64,000 nt of DNA, taken from NCBI RefSeq assembly GCF_001292705.1, contig NZ_LGAK01000019.1, positions 1 through 64,000 on the forward strand. Reading direction: 5' to 3'. Under the pieces are notes generated by a model that saw nothing but the letters and a program-made list of their open reading frames with translations, did not search any database and was not told where the DNA came from. Below, in pieces: positions 27,001-33,649 of this stretch. Source of the DNA: Marinagarivorans algicola (GTDB lineage: Bacteria > Pseudomonadota > Gammaproteobacteria > Pseudomonadales > Cellvibrionaceae). Position 1 is the first letter of the stretch. Every line of letters starts with the position of its first letter. The position numbers were made by a program, and so were the translations under genes.

Positions 27001-28142
27001 ATCTTATTAAAGACTGCGGAAACTATGATTATTCTCATCAAGGATATAATACTGCAAGGGGAAATATTCTATGGAGAATAAATGATCTTGGGTGGTCTTA
27101 TGAAAAATTTGAAAAAACTGAAGGGCTAATCGAATCTCAGCGGTATAGATACTCGCGCACTAGTCGATCGCCAGTTGAACGGTATGGGAAAAAATATTCG
27201 TGGATTGCGTATTATGAGCTAGCTGGACAGCTCAGCGATGAAAGTAAGTTGGAATACTACGACGAAGAGCGATTCGCTACTGATATAGATCCATTTTTTC
27301 CTGAAGTTGTCGAAAAACAGGAAGTTCATACCAATGAATTTCTCTTGGATGAATCTGTGGCGACAAAAGAATGGATTTTGGATGCCGCTCTTCCGGATTT
27401 GGCTGGAATTCTAGAAGTTCATCAAGATGGAAGCGATTGGATTCTTTTGCATGGGTATGTTTCTGAGCAGTCTAAAAAGTTAGACCGAAATTTCTATTGC
27501 TCTATAGATACAGCGTTTATTTCAAATCAACTTTTTGGCCAGCTTCAAGAGTACGTTGCTGACAAGAAAAATGTAGTTTGGCCACATAGATATAGTAGCT
27601 CTTGGGTTTACTCCGGTGAGTTATATTGTGATGTGTTGAATGAGTTCGACGGAGAAGCCGAGCTTCGAGTTCAGTTAGGCACTGAAATCAAAACGTATGA
27701 ACAAGCTGAAGTAGTTCTTAATGATGAAATATTTATAAAAGGTGGCTTTTTTGAGCGCGAAGTTCCAATTGAGAGCAACTTGAACATTCTTTCAACGGTC
27801 TTTAACTACTACTGGGAAAACTCCGGTAGTTCGACGGATAGTGTTAACCGACAGGCGCTGACACCCCGTGTCGTAAAAGAACTAGAGCTTGGATTCAATC
27901 CTTCACAATTTGTCTATCTTGATAAAAATGGTGAAAAAGCGGTACTAAATATCAACTTGCAAGGTGATACACACAGTAATTACCGTGACCTCATATATCT
28001 TAGAAAGGACTTGCTCGAAGAATTGGGTAAAAAGTTGGATGTGAAGCTTATTAAACATATAGCTGGTGAAAAAAGGTACGCTAGGACCGAAAGCATCTCA
28101 GGAAAGGATTCGTATCGCCAATTTGAGATAATCAGTTTCTGA
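24039..28142 (+). CDS. Large STAND-type NTPase with N-terminal nuclease-like domain
   Basis: A 1367-aa protein. The first about 150 residues look like a PD-(D/E)xK nuclease of the Mrr kind: FEKLCRGVVRRNFG, then E46 in PGVEFFL and Q68-N-K70 in GWQNKW. An NTPase follows with an altered Walker A (A330-DAGGGKT337) and a Walker B IVIDGLNE (D407, E411), typical of STAND proteins. The remaining about 800 residues are long and helical, then mixed with beta segments, and would be the sensor part. This plan, effector-STAND-sensor, is that of Avs and related immune NTPases. I see no clear match to a named Avs type. The gene is AT-rich compared with the chromosome and is the last before the transposon end. 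Confidence 0.8.
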   Translation: MLHWSRFKELPGADTDNFEKLCRGVVRRNFGSLGPLRELKNQPGVEFFLTLNEDHPRIGRKGETVGWQNKWFTYKANGELTSSAKKQILHSLDKTKEHVSQVNHWFLWTHKTLAKCDQDWFSGLQQNYGFILHLWNQDDLDDLLSGPALDLRNSYFGELALTGEMLSDQHERSIAPIRSRWLHEVHQRMDAELQVRKVLGENEAWGSFKNIAMYLEEASDEINSSFNIQTYQRWRDELRVFHEYCANLILSCKIFDKDICGDDIQGVMAMLDEVGSSSRSDIHKTLMQLRSNNLPLSLTITNTLAYIKDVKNLFKSAIELLSQQLIAVVADAGGGKTQLSVELTAPTPNRSAGVFILGRSLKKGMTLDDIASKFVFYQKQVNNFEALVSAVNSVGERENRRIPIVIDGLNEAQDPREWKGLLESALPVIKKYQNVVVVCTLRTAERISKRHYGGAVRRAGSNDRESNARQALPESTYEILSQGYSESLTFQAISDYFNLYKIKADPISAPLRFFSHPLNLKIFCEVTNRSAQSEVRVSNFPSSIYSLFREQVDHTASSIASFTNLSKKYQFEDVKKAIYLLGECGWQQNARSISEDGFRIKFNNQADDWDSDIVNLLAQEGIIFRDEGQEKYTYELTPVYDRLGGFIIAEYLLERSSGKQLDEWITGPEVIEKLFGEVSNQHPLAQDILHALVVLIPKTLFQQQLWKALPEDYQPIALALTPLIDTGDICTETLDSYKSLITDNGLSIKDIEQLLALRYAVGHPLNAEFLNDILLNLPVADRDLSWTEYIRSHNQEIVDAVNEHLKNVKSGAKFNPETIRLRMIFLSWHLTSTVIDLRDRVTELLYYLGLQEPSALFSLTIELLGVNDPYVSERLLASGYALSTVLINSCDHKEAVIDYARSLLQQIFANGASHATTHLLAREYASCTIKLVAFRHLDSIQDLDLNAVCHPFPEIPRRKWGCVDVSKEEYSRYNSPLGMDFENYTIGHLIKDCGNYDYSHQGYNTARGNILWRINDLGWSYEKFEKTEGLIESQRYRYSRTSRSPVERYGKKYSWIAYYELAGQLSDESKLEYYDEERFATDIDPFFPEVVEKQEVHTNEFLLDESVATKEWILDAALPDLAGILEVHQDGSDWILLHGYVSEQSKKLDRNFYCSIDTAFISNQLFGQLQEYVADKKNVVWPHRYSSSWVYSGELYCDVLNEFDGEAELRVQLGTEIKTYEQAEVVLNDEIFIKGGFFEREVPIESNLNILSTVFNYYWENSGSSTDSVNRQALTPRVVKELELGFNPSQFVYLDKNGEKAVLNINLQGDTHSNYRDLIYLRKDLLEELGKKLDVKLIKHIAGEKRYARTESISGKDSYRQFEIISF

Positions 28143-28208
28143 TTCAAGCCAATCAAAGACTGGTTATTATTTGATCGCTGCGCCGTGCGAAGCGTTTCAG
28201 GGCATATT

Positions 28209-28304
28209 TTTATAAACTTATGGTAAAAATAGACTTATAAACTTGTGGTTAAATTAAGCTCTGACGTGCCAAAAAAGGCGGCATGTTTATAATCTTTTGG
28301 TAAA
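28209..28304 (-). repeat. Three spaced TnsB-binding-type repeats (distal end)
   Basis: Three units in inverse orientation to the parE-side set lie at 28209-28227 (TTTATAAACTTATGGTAAA), 28235-28253 (TTATAAACTTGTGGTTAAA) and 28286-28304 (TTTATAATCTTTTGGTAAA). The gaps are 7 and 32 bp, so this end is the looser one, as in the left end of Tn7. The outermost unit overlaps the 9-bp terminal inverted repeat. Confidence 0.85.
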
Positions 28305-28311
28305 ATCGACA

Positions 28312-28316
28312 CCTTT
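28312..28316. repeat. Target-site duplication, distal side (CCTTT)
   Basis: This second copy of CCTTT directly follows the terminal ACA of the element. Removing the transposon and one copy joins the parE stop to TATGGATGAAATATTAAT and the hairpin at 28329, restoring a plausible native parE 3' end. Confidence 0.9.
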
Positions 28317-28328
28317 TATGGATGAAAT

Positions 28329-28367
28329 ATTAATAACCAGCCGCTTATACAGCGGCTGGTTATTAAT
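28329..28367. terminator. 16-bp perfect hairpin, probable original parE terminator
   Basis: ATTAATAACCAGCCGC (28329-28344) pairs perfectly with 28352-28367 around a 7-nt loop. It lies between the transposon and the convergent outer-membrane protein gene. Without the transposon it would begin about 20 bp after the parE stop, so it probably ended parE on one strand and the outer-membrane gene on the other. There is no long T-run, so efficiency is uncertain. Confidence 0.7.
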
Positions 28368-28385
28368 GTATGCCTTATATGGCCG

Positions 28386-28949
28386 TTAAAATTCAAATAA
28401 AAGGCCAACTTGCACTGCTTGAGTGCGGCCAAAATCAGCCTCAGTAATCGCGTAAGAAAGCGACATCATCGTCAGTGAATCAAAGGCAAGATTAAGCCTT
28501 AGTTTGTAGGCCACATCGATACCATCGAAGTTTTCTTCGGCCTCGGGGCCTGAATTCAATAGCGCCCCTTCTTTAGTGTCCAAATCCCATTTTGAGAACC
28601 CAATCATCGGTACAAGGGTCAAAGCCTGATTTAGCGTAAACGAATACCCAACGAGCCCTTTTAATTCGTAGAGACTATAGCGGTCAAATGCATTTAAAAT
28701 GTTTATATTTGAGCTGTAAACAAGATTAGCTTCAGCGACTATATCGTTTGCAAAGTGGTAGCCAGCTACATAGCTGAGCGAAAAGGCCGTATGATTACCG
28801 TCTTCAGTGTCAGCAACGATAAAATCGTCCTCAAATCTCATTTTATTTTGACCGATATCAAAACCGAGTATCACCTCGCCTTGATCGGCCTGTACGTTAA
28901 AGCTGCTTAATAACAATGCGAGGATGCTAAAGGTGAGATGTTTTTTCAT
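28386..28949 (-). CDS. Small outer-membrane beta-barrel protein
   Basis: A 187-aa protein with a clear signal peptide (MKKHLTFSILALLLSSFNVQA), then alternating amphipathic strands and a C-terminal aromatic residue (VGLLFEF), the mark of an outer-membrane barrel. Length and strand pattern fit an eight-stranded OmpA/OmpW-like barrel. The open frame extends 55 codons further upstream, but the ATG at 28949 has AGGAAT before it and gives a proper signal peptide. It is convergent with parE, whose 3' hairpin it probably shares, and divergent from the HTH-TPR regulator. Ligand unknown. Confidence 0.75.
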   Translation of the reverse strand: MKKHLTFSILALLLSSFNVQADQGEVILGFDIGQNKMRFEDDFIVADTEDGNHTAFSLSYVAGYHFANDIVAEANLVYSSNINILNAFDRYSLYELKGLVGYSFTLNQALTLVPMIGFSKWDLDTKEGALLNSGPEAEENFDGIDVAYKLRLNLAFDSLTMMSLSYAITEADFGRTQAVQVGLLFEF

Positions 28950-29151
28950 GGTTATTCCTGTAGTTATTGGCCTGAGAATACGACGTATCGCGTTGCTCCC
29001 AGTGGATACTGGATGTACCATAACAGGATATTTCCTGTAATCTATGGACATCACGGGACATATTTTTGTACCACATTGTGTTTTTATGCACACTGTAGGG
29101 CAGTGCTGTCCCAATAAGGGCTTTTTATTATTTTGGATGTAAGAGTGAGAT

Positions 29152-30390
29152 GTGAGTCATTTAAAAACAGTGCTTTTAAATAGAGCACAGCTTAAGCAAA
29201 TGGTTACTGAGCAAGCGATCAAGCATATTTGGCTGGCTAACGAGATTGGCGTTAGTGAAAAAACACTTACACGCTGGCTTAAAGGCGATGTGATACGGAT
29301 AAGAATTCATAACTTAAATAAATTAGCACTGGCTTTAAAATGCCCAAAAGAAGATTTGATTGCGACCTCAGAAACGGATGCTTACCCTAGTGAAAAAAAT
29401 CGCGACTTATTGATTGATGAGCTCAGCAGTGACGGCTTTTTGTATGAACTGATGATGAGTAGTAAAATTAATCTGACGGTTTCTTTAATTAAGTCGACAT
29501 TTCATCCGCGCCTGCCTAGTGCGATTATGGCTGATTTTTATATTAAGCTAGGGTATGCCTCACTGATTCATCGACAATACAAAAAAGCTATACACTATTT
29601 AACTAAAGGTTTGAACAAGGCCACGAGTGTGGCTGATCATACATTAATGTTTTCGGCGAACTTAGGTTTGGCTATTACTTGGTTCTTTCATAGCGAATTG
29701 ACTAAAGCGCATGTGCATTTGACTTTGTGCAAAAAAACTATCGAGTACGCAGGGCAAGAAAAAGCGCATTTTTACAGTACGTTTGCATTGTATGAATTGT
29801 ATTGTGGCCACTTTGATGACGCTATGGAAGCGGCTAATGCATGTTTAAATGAATGTCTACCGGGCAAGCCTGCGATCGAAAAAAACGTATTTAAAAGCAC
29901 TGCGTTACAAGTGTTGGCGGCCTGCTATGTATTTCAGGGTGATCTTGATGCGGCTCATCATGTATGCATTGAGTCGTTGAGCGTCGCCAATCAATCGGGC
30001 TATAAGCGTAGCGTGGCTGTTTCTAAGGGGTACCTAGCGGCTATTTACTGCGTGAGAGGTGATTTTGAGTATGCCGAGCAACTCATTGAGCAGAGCTTGT
30101 TGCTAGTTAACCCTGAAGATATTTCTATGCCGAGCTTACTGGGTATTGCGGCATATATTACTCATAGTACTAACAACGTCACTCAGTACCATGCCTATCA
30201 GGCTGAGATAAATACCATATGCCCAGCTAATACTGTTATCCATGTCTTTGCCTCCTATCTTATGTTTGCTCGTTGCCAAGAGCAAGGTAGTGCGCAGGTA
30301 ACCACTGTACCCCTTAGTGATCTTGATCAGGCACTGGATCGATTAGGGTTAACTTATTGGCAGCGCTGGCTTCACAAAAGGTATGCTTAG
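29152..30390 (+). CDS. HTH (XRE)-TPR regulatory protein
   Basis: A 412-aa cytoplasmic protein. Residues about 15-75 form a Cro/C1-type HTH (AIKHIWLANEIGVSEKTLTRWLKGD). The rest is a run of TPR-like helix pairs (for example YIKLGYASLIHRQYKKAIHYLTKGL, LQVLAACYVFQGDLDAAHHVCIESL, SKGYLAAIYCVRGDFEYAEQLIEQSL). This layout recalls peptide- or partner-sensing regulators such as the Rgg/PlcR group, without close similarity. The start is GTG with AAGAGTGAG upstream. It is divergent from the barrel protein gene, which it might control. The inducer is unknown. Confidence 0.75.
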   Translation: MSHLKTVLLNRAQLKQMVTEQAIKHIWLANEIGVSEKTLTRWLKGDVIRIRIHNLNKLALALKCPKEDLIATSETDAYPSEKNRDLLIDELSSDGFLYELMMSSKINLTVSLIKSTFHPRLPSAIMADFYIKLGYASLIHRQYKKAIHYLTKGLNKATSVADHTLMFSANLGLAITWFFHSELTKAHVHLTLCKKTIEYAGQEKAHFYSTFALYELYCGHFDDAMEAANACLNECLPGKPAIEKNVFKSTALQVLAACYVFQGDLDAAHHVCIESLSVANQSGYKRSVAVSKGYLAAIYCVRGDFEYAEQLIEQSLLLVNPEDISMPSLLGIAAYITHSTNNVTQYHAYQAEINTICPANTVIHVFASYLMFARCQEQGSAQVTTVPLSDLDQALDRLGLTYWQRWLHKRYA

Positions 30391-30538
30391 TAGGATTATT
30401 GTTGCTGTGTCTTTATCTTGGGCAGTAAGCAGTGAGCCTTAAGTTGTAGGGCGCAAACTTTATAAAAGGCGTATCCGCTGATCAAGCGCAATGATTAATA
30501 TGAAGGGTAAGTGCTGAGATCATGGTTAATCCTTGCAT

Positions 30539-30565
30539 AATAATCCAACTACTTGCTGGATTATT
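30539..30565. repeat. Inverted repeat upstream of the ROK regulator
   Basis: AATAATCCA (30539-30547) and TGGATTATT (30557-30565) are perfect 9-bp arms with a 9-nt centre, in the 351-bp gap between the HTH-TPR and ROK genes. No T-run follows, so an operator is as likely as a terminator of the upstream gene. Confidence 0.4.
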
Positions 30566-30603
30566 GCCAAGAAGTGCTGTTTTATTTGGCTAATCGTATG
30601 ATT

Positions 30604-30625
30604 TTGTGCTGCACATTGTGCTGCA
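30604..30625 (+). repeat. Tandem TTGTGCTGCA repeat upstream of the ROK regulator
   Basis: TTGTGCTGCA occurs at 30604-30613 and again at 30616-30625, a 12-bp period close to one helical turn. This suggests side-by-side protein binding about 120 bp before the ROK gene. A weak copy of the mannan-locus palindrome (CTAAAA...ATTAG, 30641-30660) lies just after it. Confidence 0.4.
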
Positions 30626-30741
30626 TGCCTTACAATACTGCTAAAAATCATTAACATTAGGTATAAGCCTTACGAGCCGTGTGTGTTTTGGGCTTGCGTG
30701 GTCGCTTATGTGTTAAGTGTTGGATTCGTCTGAGCTGAAAT

Positions 30742-31950
30742 ATGATACCAATTAGAAATTTTTTAGGGGCTAACCCCATTAATCATTGTCGTTACAATGA
30801 AAAGTATTTGTTACATCTATTACGTCTTAAACAGCGCGGTAGTAAGGCGAGCCTTGCGCGCCAAACAGGCTTAACGGCAGCTGCTGTGGGCGGTATTATT
30901 AAGTCCTTGCAAGAAAAAGGCTTAGTTGAAACCGTGGGTAAAGTACAGGGTGACATGGGACAGCCAGCTACGCTGTTTTCACTGTCAAAAGGTGGTGCCT
31001 ACGGTTTAGGTGTGAGTATTAATCGCGGCCATATTGAGACAGTACTGATTAACTTTGTCGGTGATGTGGTGGCGAGTAACAAACATGAAATTATTTTGCC
31101 CAGTCCGCAAGAAGCCCTAGCACTGGTTTTAAAGGATATTGACTCGCTGGTGTCCTCGGTGGCGTCAAATATCAGTAGTCGCATTGCGGGTATTGGTGTG
31201 GCACAGCCTTATAATATCGGTAGCTGGAAGCAAGATAACGCTGATTGGAGCGCATGGGACAGCTTCAATCTGGCAGCCATGTTGAGCTCTGGCACCGGTA
31301 TAGCGGCCTATAGCCAAAACGATGTCAATGCGGCGGCTATTGCTGAGATGATTTATGGCGCTAATACGGGGCATGATGATTTTGTGTATGCTTTTTTTGG
31401 TGGTTCACAGGTGCAGAGTTTTGGTGGCGGGCTTATTCTTAATGGTGAATGCCATAATGGCGCTTCGAATAATGCCGGTGATATTGGCTTGATTCCTGTT
31501 CCTGTGGGTGTGATTCCAACCAGCGCGTCTAAAGATGGCCATTCGACAACTTTCTTGACTAATCGCTGTTCGCTGCATTCGCTAGTACGTCATTTGCGTA
31601 GCGAAGGGGCTGTAATTCACAATGCTGAAGAATTCCACTTAGCGATCAACCAGCATCCCAAGGCAACAACCGCTTGGATCAATGATTGTGTAAATGCCCT
31701 AGAAAGTGCGGTTTATGCTATCCAGGCAATTGTCGACATTCCTGAGCTAGTTATTGACTGTGAAGACAGTGATTTGCCTATTGTGAAGCGGATTATTCAG
31801 CAGTTAGGCATTAAAATCGCTGGTTTTCATCACCGTGGGTTAATTATGCCGTCAGTGCGCAAAGGGACTTTTGGAAGCGCGGCGTCAGCGATTGGTGCGG
31901 CCACTTTACCATTGGACTCAAGTTTTTCACCTAAGGCAACAGCGCCTTAA
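30742..31950 (+). CDS. ROK-family transcriptional repressor, probable mannan-locus regulator
   Basis: A 402-aa NagC/XylR-type protein: an N-terminal winged helix (KASLARQTGLTAAAVGGIIKSLQEKGLVETVG, about residues 33-65), then a ROK fold. The Asp of the usual catalytic loop is kept (QNDVNAAAIAE). The N-terminal phosphate loop DxGxT is replaced by LGVSINRG, and the Cys-rich zinc motif of kinases and NagC is missing, so it should bind sugar but not phosphorylate it. It heads the mannan-utilisation region and is followed by a hairpin. The palindrome repeated before three nearby genes has XylR-like ACTAAA/TTTAGT arms, fitting this protein as the regulator. That link is inferred. Confidence 0.82.
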   Translation: MIPIRNFLGANPINHCRYNEKYLLHLLRLKQRGSKASLARQTGLTAAAVGGIIKSLQEKGLVETVGKVQGDMGQPATLFSLSKGGAYGLGVSINRGHIETVLINFVGDVVASNKHEIILPSPQEALALVLKDIDSLVSSVASNISSRIAGIGVAQPYNIGSWKQDNADWSAWDSFNLAAMLSSGTGIAAYSQNDVNAAAIAEMIYGANTGHDDFVYAFFGGSQVQSFGGGLILNGECHNGASNNAGDIGLIPVPVGVIPTSASKDGHSTTFLTNRCSLHSLVRHLRSEGAVIHNAEEFHLAINQHPKATTAWINDCVNALESAVYAIQAIVDIPELVIDCEDSDLPIVKRIIQQLGIKIAGFHHRGLIMPSVRKGTFGSAASAIGAATLPLDSSFSPKATAP

Positions 31951-31952
31951 TG

Positions 31953-31986
31953 CACACAAGCCCCTGTATTTTCAGGGGCTTGTGTG
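31953..31986 (+). terminator. Hairpin terminator after the ROK gene
   Basis: A 14-bp perfect stem (CACACAAGCCCCTG at 31953-31966, complement at 31973-31986) with a 6-nt loop starts 3 bp after the stop codon. A T-run follows about 10 bp later (31996-32003). Confidence 0.75.
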
Positions 31987-32055
31987 AGTGATCCCCTTTT
32001 TTTTGCGCTTTAGCCAAAAAAGAGTTGTGGGCAGCGGTCATGTCATCGCATAATT

Positions 32056-32080
32056 ACTAAATCAATTTTAATTAGTTAGT
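32056..32080. promoter_or_regulatory. Mannan-locus palindrome, copy 1 (candidate ROK operator)
   Basis: ACTAAAT and AATTAGT flank a 7-nt centre (CAATTTT), with TAGT after. The 25-bp element matches copy 2 at 43110-43134 in 22 positions and copy 3 at 43351-43375 in 19. It ends 90 bp before the AGE-family gene. The arms resemble the known XylR (ROK) operator arms. Confidence 0.7.
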
Positions 32081-32169
32081 CATTTCCTTGGGATGATTTT
32101 ATTGTGCGCTTTGCCCTGTGGGTGCAAGGCCTCAGTTTTACAGAGCATTTGGACTCTAAGCGAGAGATT

Positions 32170-33321
32170 ATGGTCAACAACACACTTATTACGGCAAGCC
32201 TACGTTTTCAGCGCTGGATGACGAATGAGGCACTCCCCTTATGGATGAGCCGCGGCATAGTGCCCCACAAGCAATGCCACTACGAGCGTTTAAAGGCAAA
32301 TGGTGAGCCCGATCTAGAGACGAATACGCGTGTGCGCGTGCAGGCGCGCCAAGCATTTGCTTTTGCATCGGCTTATCGTCGGGGCTGGGCACCCGAGGGG
32401 CGCTCACTGGCCGTTCAATTATGCGAGTTTATCGAAAAAAATGCGCGCCACCCTCGTGCATCAGGCGGCTATGTTCACCTGATGGACAGCGAGTGGAATA
32501 TTGCCGATTACAAACAAGATCTCTATGACCACGCATTTTATCTCTTGGCGTTCGCATGGCTTTATACCATCACAGGTGATGCTATTTACTTAGATCGCGC
32601 CGAGAGTTTACAGCGCTGGTTGGACGACAGCTTTGCTTCGCCAGTAGGTGGTTGGCGAGAGGGTGATTATGAGGTCGGTGCCCGTCGCCAAAACCCCCAT
32701 ATGCATTTATTTGAATCGTATATGAGTCTTTATGAGGCAACCGAGCAGGCGCATTGGTTAGCCCGTGCAGGCGAGATATTTGCACTTTTCCAAACACGTT
32801 TTTTTGATGCCGAGCATCGTGTGCTGCGTGAGTTTTTTGATGATAACTGGCAGCCCCACCCAGATGCAGGCAATATTATTGAGCCCGGTCATATGGTCGA
32901 GTGGGTGTGGTTACTGCATTGGTATGGGCGTTTAAGTGGTCGTAATGTTTCTATATGGGCCGATGCGTTGTATGAAAAAGCTTATCAAATAGGCTTCGCA
33001 TCATCAGGGTTAATGTTTGATGATATGAATATCGATGGCTCTGCACGAGGCAGCACCAAGCGATCATGGCCTATGACCGAGGTCATTAAAGCTAACATTG
33101 CACAAGCGAAAGCGGGGCATAAAGATGGCGAAGAGCGTGCGGCTGAAGCGATTGATCTGTTATTCACTTACTATCTTGATTGTGCAAAAGTGGCGGGTAG
33201 CTGGGTTGATCAACGCGGTGCCAATGATGAGGTTGTGAATGACTTTGCACCTGCTAGCACGCTGTATCATCTGATGGTTGCGTGTACAGAGGTTCTTGAT
33301 TACTGCAACGCTAATACGTAA
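32170..33321 (+). CDS. AGE-family sugar isomerase/epimerase, probable D-mannose isomerase
   Basis: A 383-aa (alpha/alpha)6-barrel protein of the N-acylglucosamine 2-epimerase superfamily. The active-site His-containing motifs are present: NPHMHLFESYMSLYE, EPGHMVEWVWLLHW, and a C-terminal ASTLYHLMVACTE. Length and motif set fit YihS-type aldose-ketose isomerases, which turn mannose into fructose; Saccharophagus has a characterised enzyme of this kind. Mannose 2-epimerase is an alternative. It differs clearly from the second AGE protein at 36787. I prefer ATG 32170 (GAGAGATT before it); a GTG at 32104 would add 22 residues. It has its own palindrome upstream. Confidence 0.78.
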   Translation: MVNNTLITASLRFQRWMTNEALPLWMSRGIVPHKQCHYERLKANGEPDLETNTRVRVQARQAFAFASAYRRGWAPEGRSLAVQLCEFIEKNARHPRASGGYVHLMDSEWNIADYKQDLYDHAFYLLAFAWLYTITGDAIYLDRAESLQRWLDDSFASPVGGWREGDYEVGARRQNPHMHLFESYMSLYEATEQAHWLARAGEIFALFQTRFFDAEHRVLREFFDDNWQPHPDAGNIIEPGHMVEWVWLLHWYGRLSGRNVSIWADALYEKAYQIGFASSGLMFDDMNIDGSARGSTKRSWPMTEVIKANIAQAKAGHKDGEERAAEAIDLLFTYYLDCAKVAGSWVDQRGANDEVVNDFAPASTLYHLMVACTEVLDYCNANT

Positions 33322-33492
33322 TTTGGAATTTTGGAATATAAAGGGTGTTAAGTCGCGCAGTTTTAGAGGGGATTTAATCAGTATTGTTTAACCAGCTGAT
33401 TAACAAAAAGGGTTACTGTTCAGTCAAACTGAAAAACCTGCCTGATAGGGCGTTGTTGAATTGTTGTCTGGATGTTTAAGGATCGGGAGTGG

Positions 33493-33533
33493 ACAGCGTT
33501 TAGCCCAGTATAGGTGTGTGGAGTAAACGCTGT
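33493..33533. repeat. Inverted repeat upstream of the symporter gene
   Basis: ACAGCGTTTA (33493-33502) and TAAACGCTGT (33524-33533) are perfect 10-bp arms with 21 bp between, about 120 bp before the symporter start. The spacing of arm centres, about three helical turns, would suit two dimers or a looped operator. The rest of this 328-bp gap (33322-33649) shows no gene. Confidence 0.4.
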
Positions 33534-33649
33534 ATACGTGCAACATCGCCGATGGCCTGAGCAGTACAGGCAGTGAAATTTAGGCTTTTATCTGGCTAGC
33601 GCTGAACAGTGACTAAAAATATAACAATAACATTTAATGGTGCAAATAT

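Larger units (their letters stand above)
12329..28311 (+). mobile_element. Complete Tn7-like transposon at the parE 3' end, with defence cargo
   Basis: The element is 15,983 bp. Both ends carry the inverted repeat TGTCGATTT (12329-12337; complement at 28303-28311), flanked by CCTTT duplications, and each end has three TnsB-type repeats. The gene order tnsA-tnsB-tnsC-tniQ-tnsD runs away from parE. This is the same polarity as Tn7 at glmS, where the tnsA-proximal right end faces the target gene. Compact repeats at the parE end and spread repeats at the far end also copy the Tn7 right/left asymmetry. Cargo at 19.2-28.1 kb is an apparent defence island. No Cas genes or CRISPR repeats were seen, so targeting should be protein-guided. 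All transposition genes look intact, so the element may be active. Confidence 0.95.

Noticed and set aside
12329-28311. CRISPR-associated (CAST) version of the Tn7-like element
   Set aside because: No Cas gene and no spaced direct repeats were found in the element; only end repeats of TnsB type are present.
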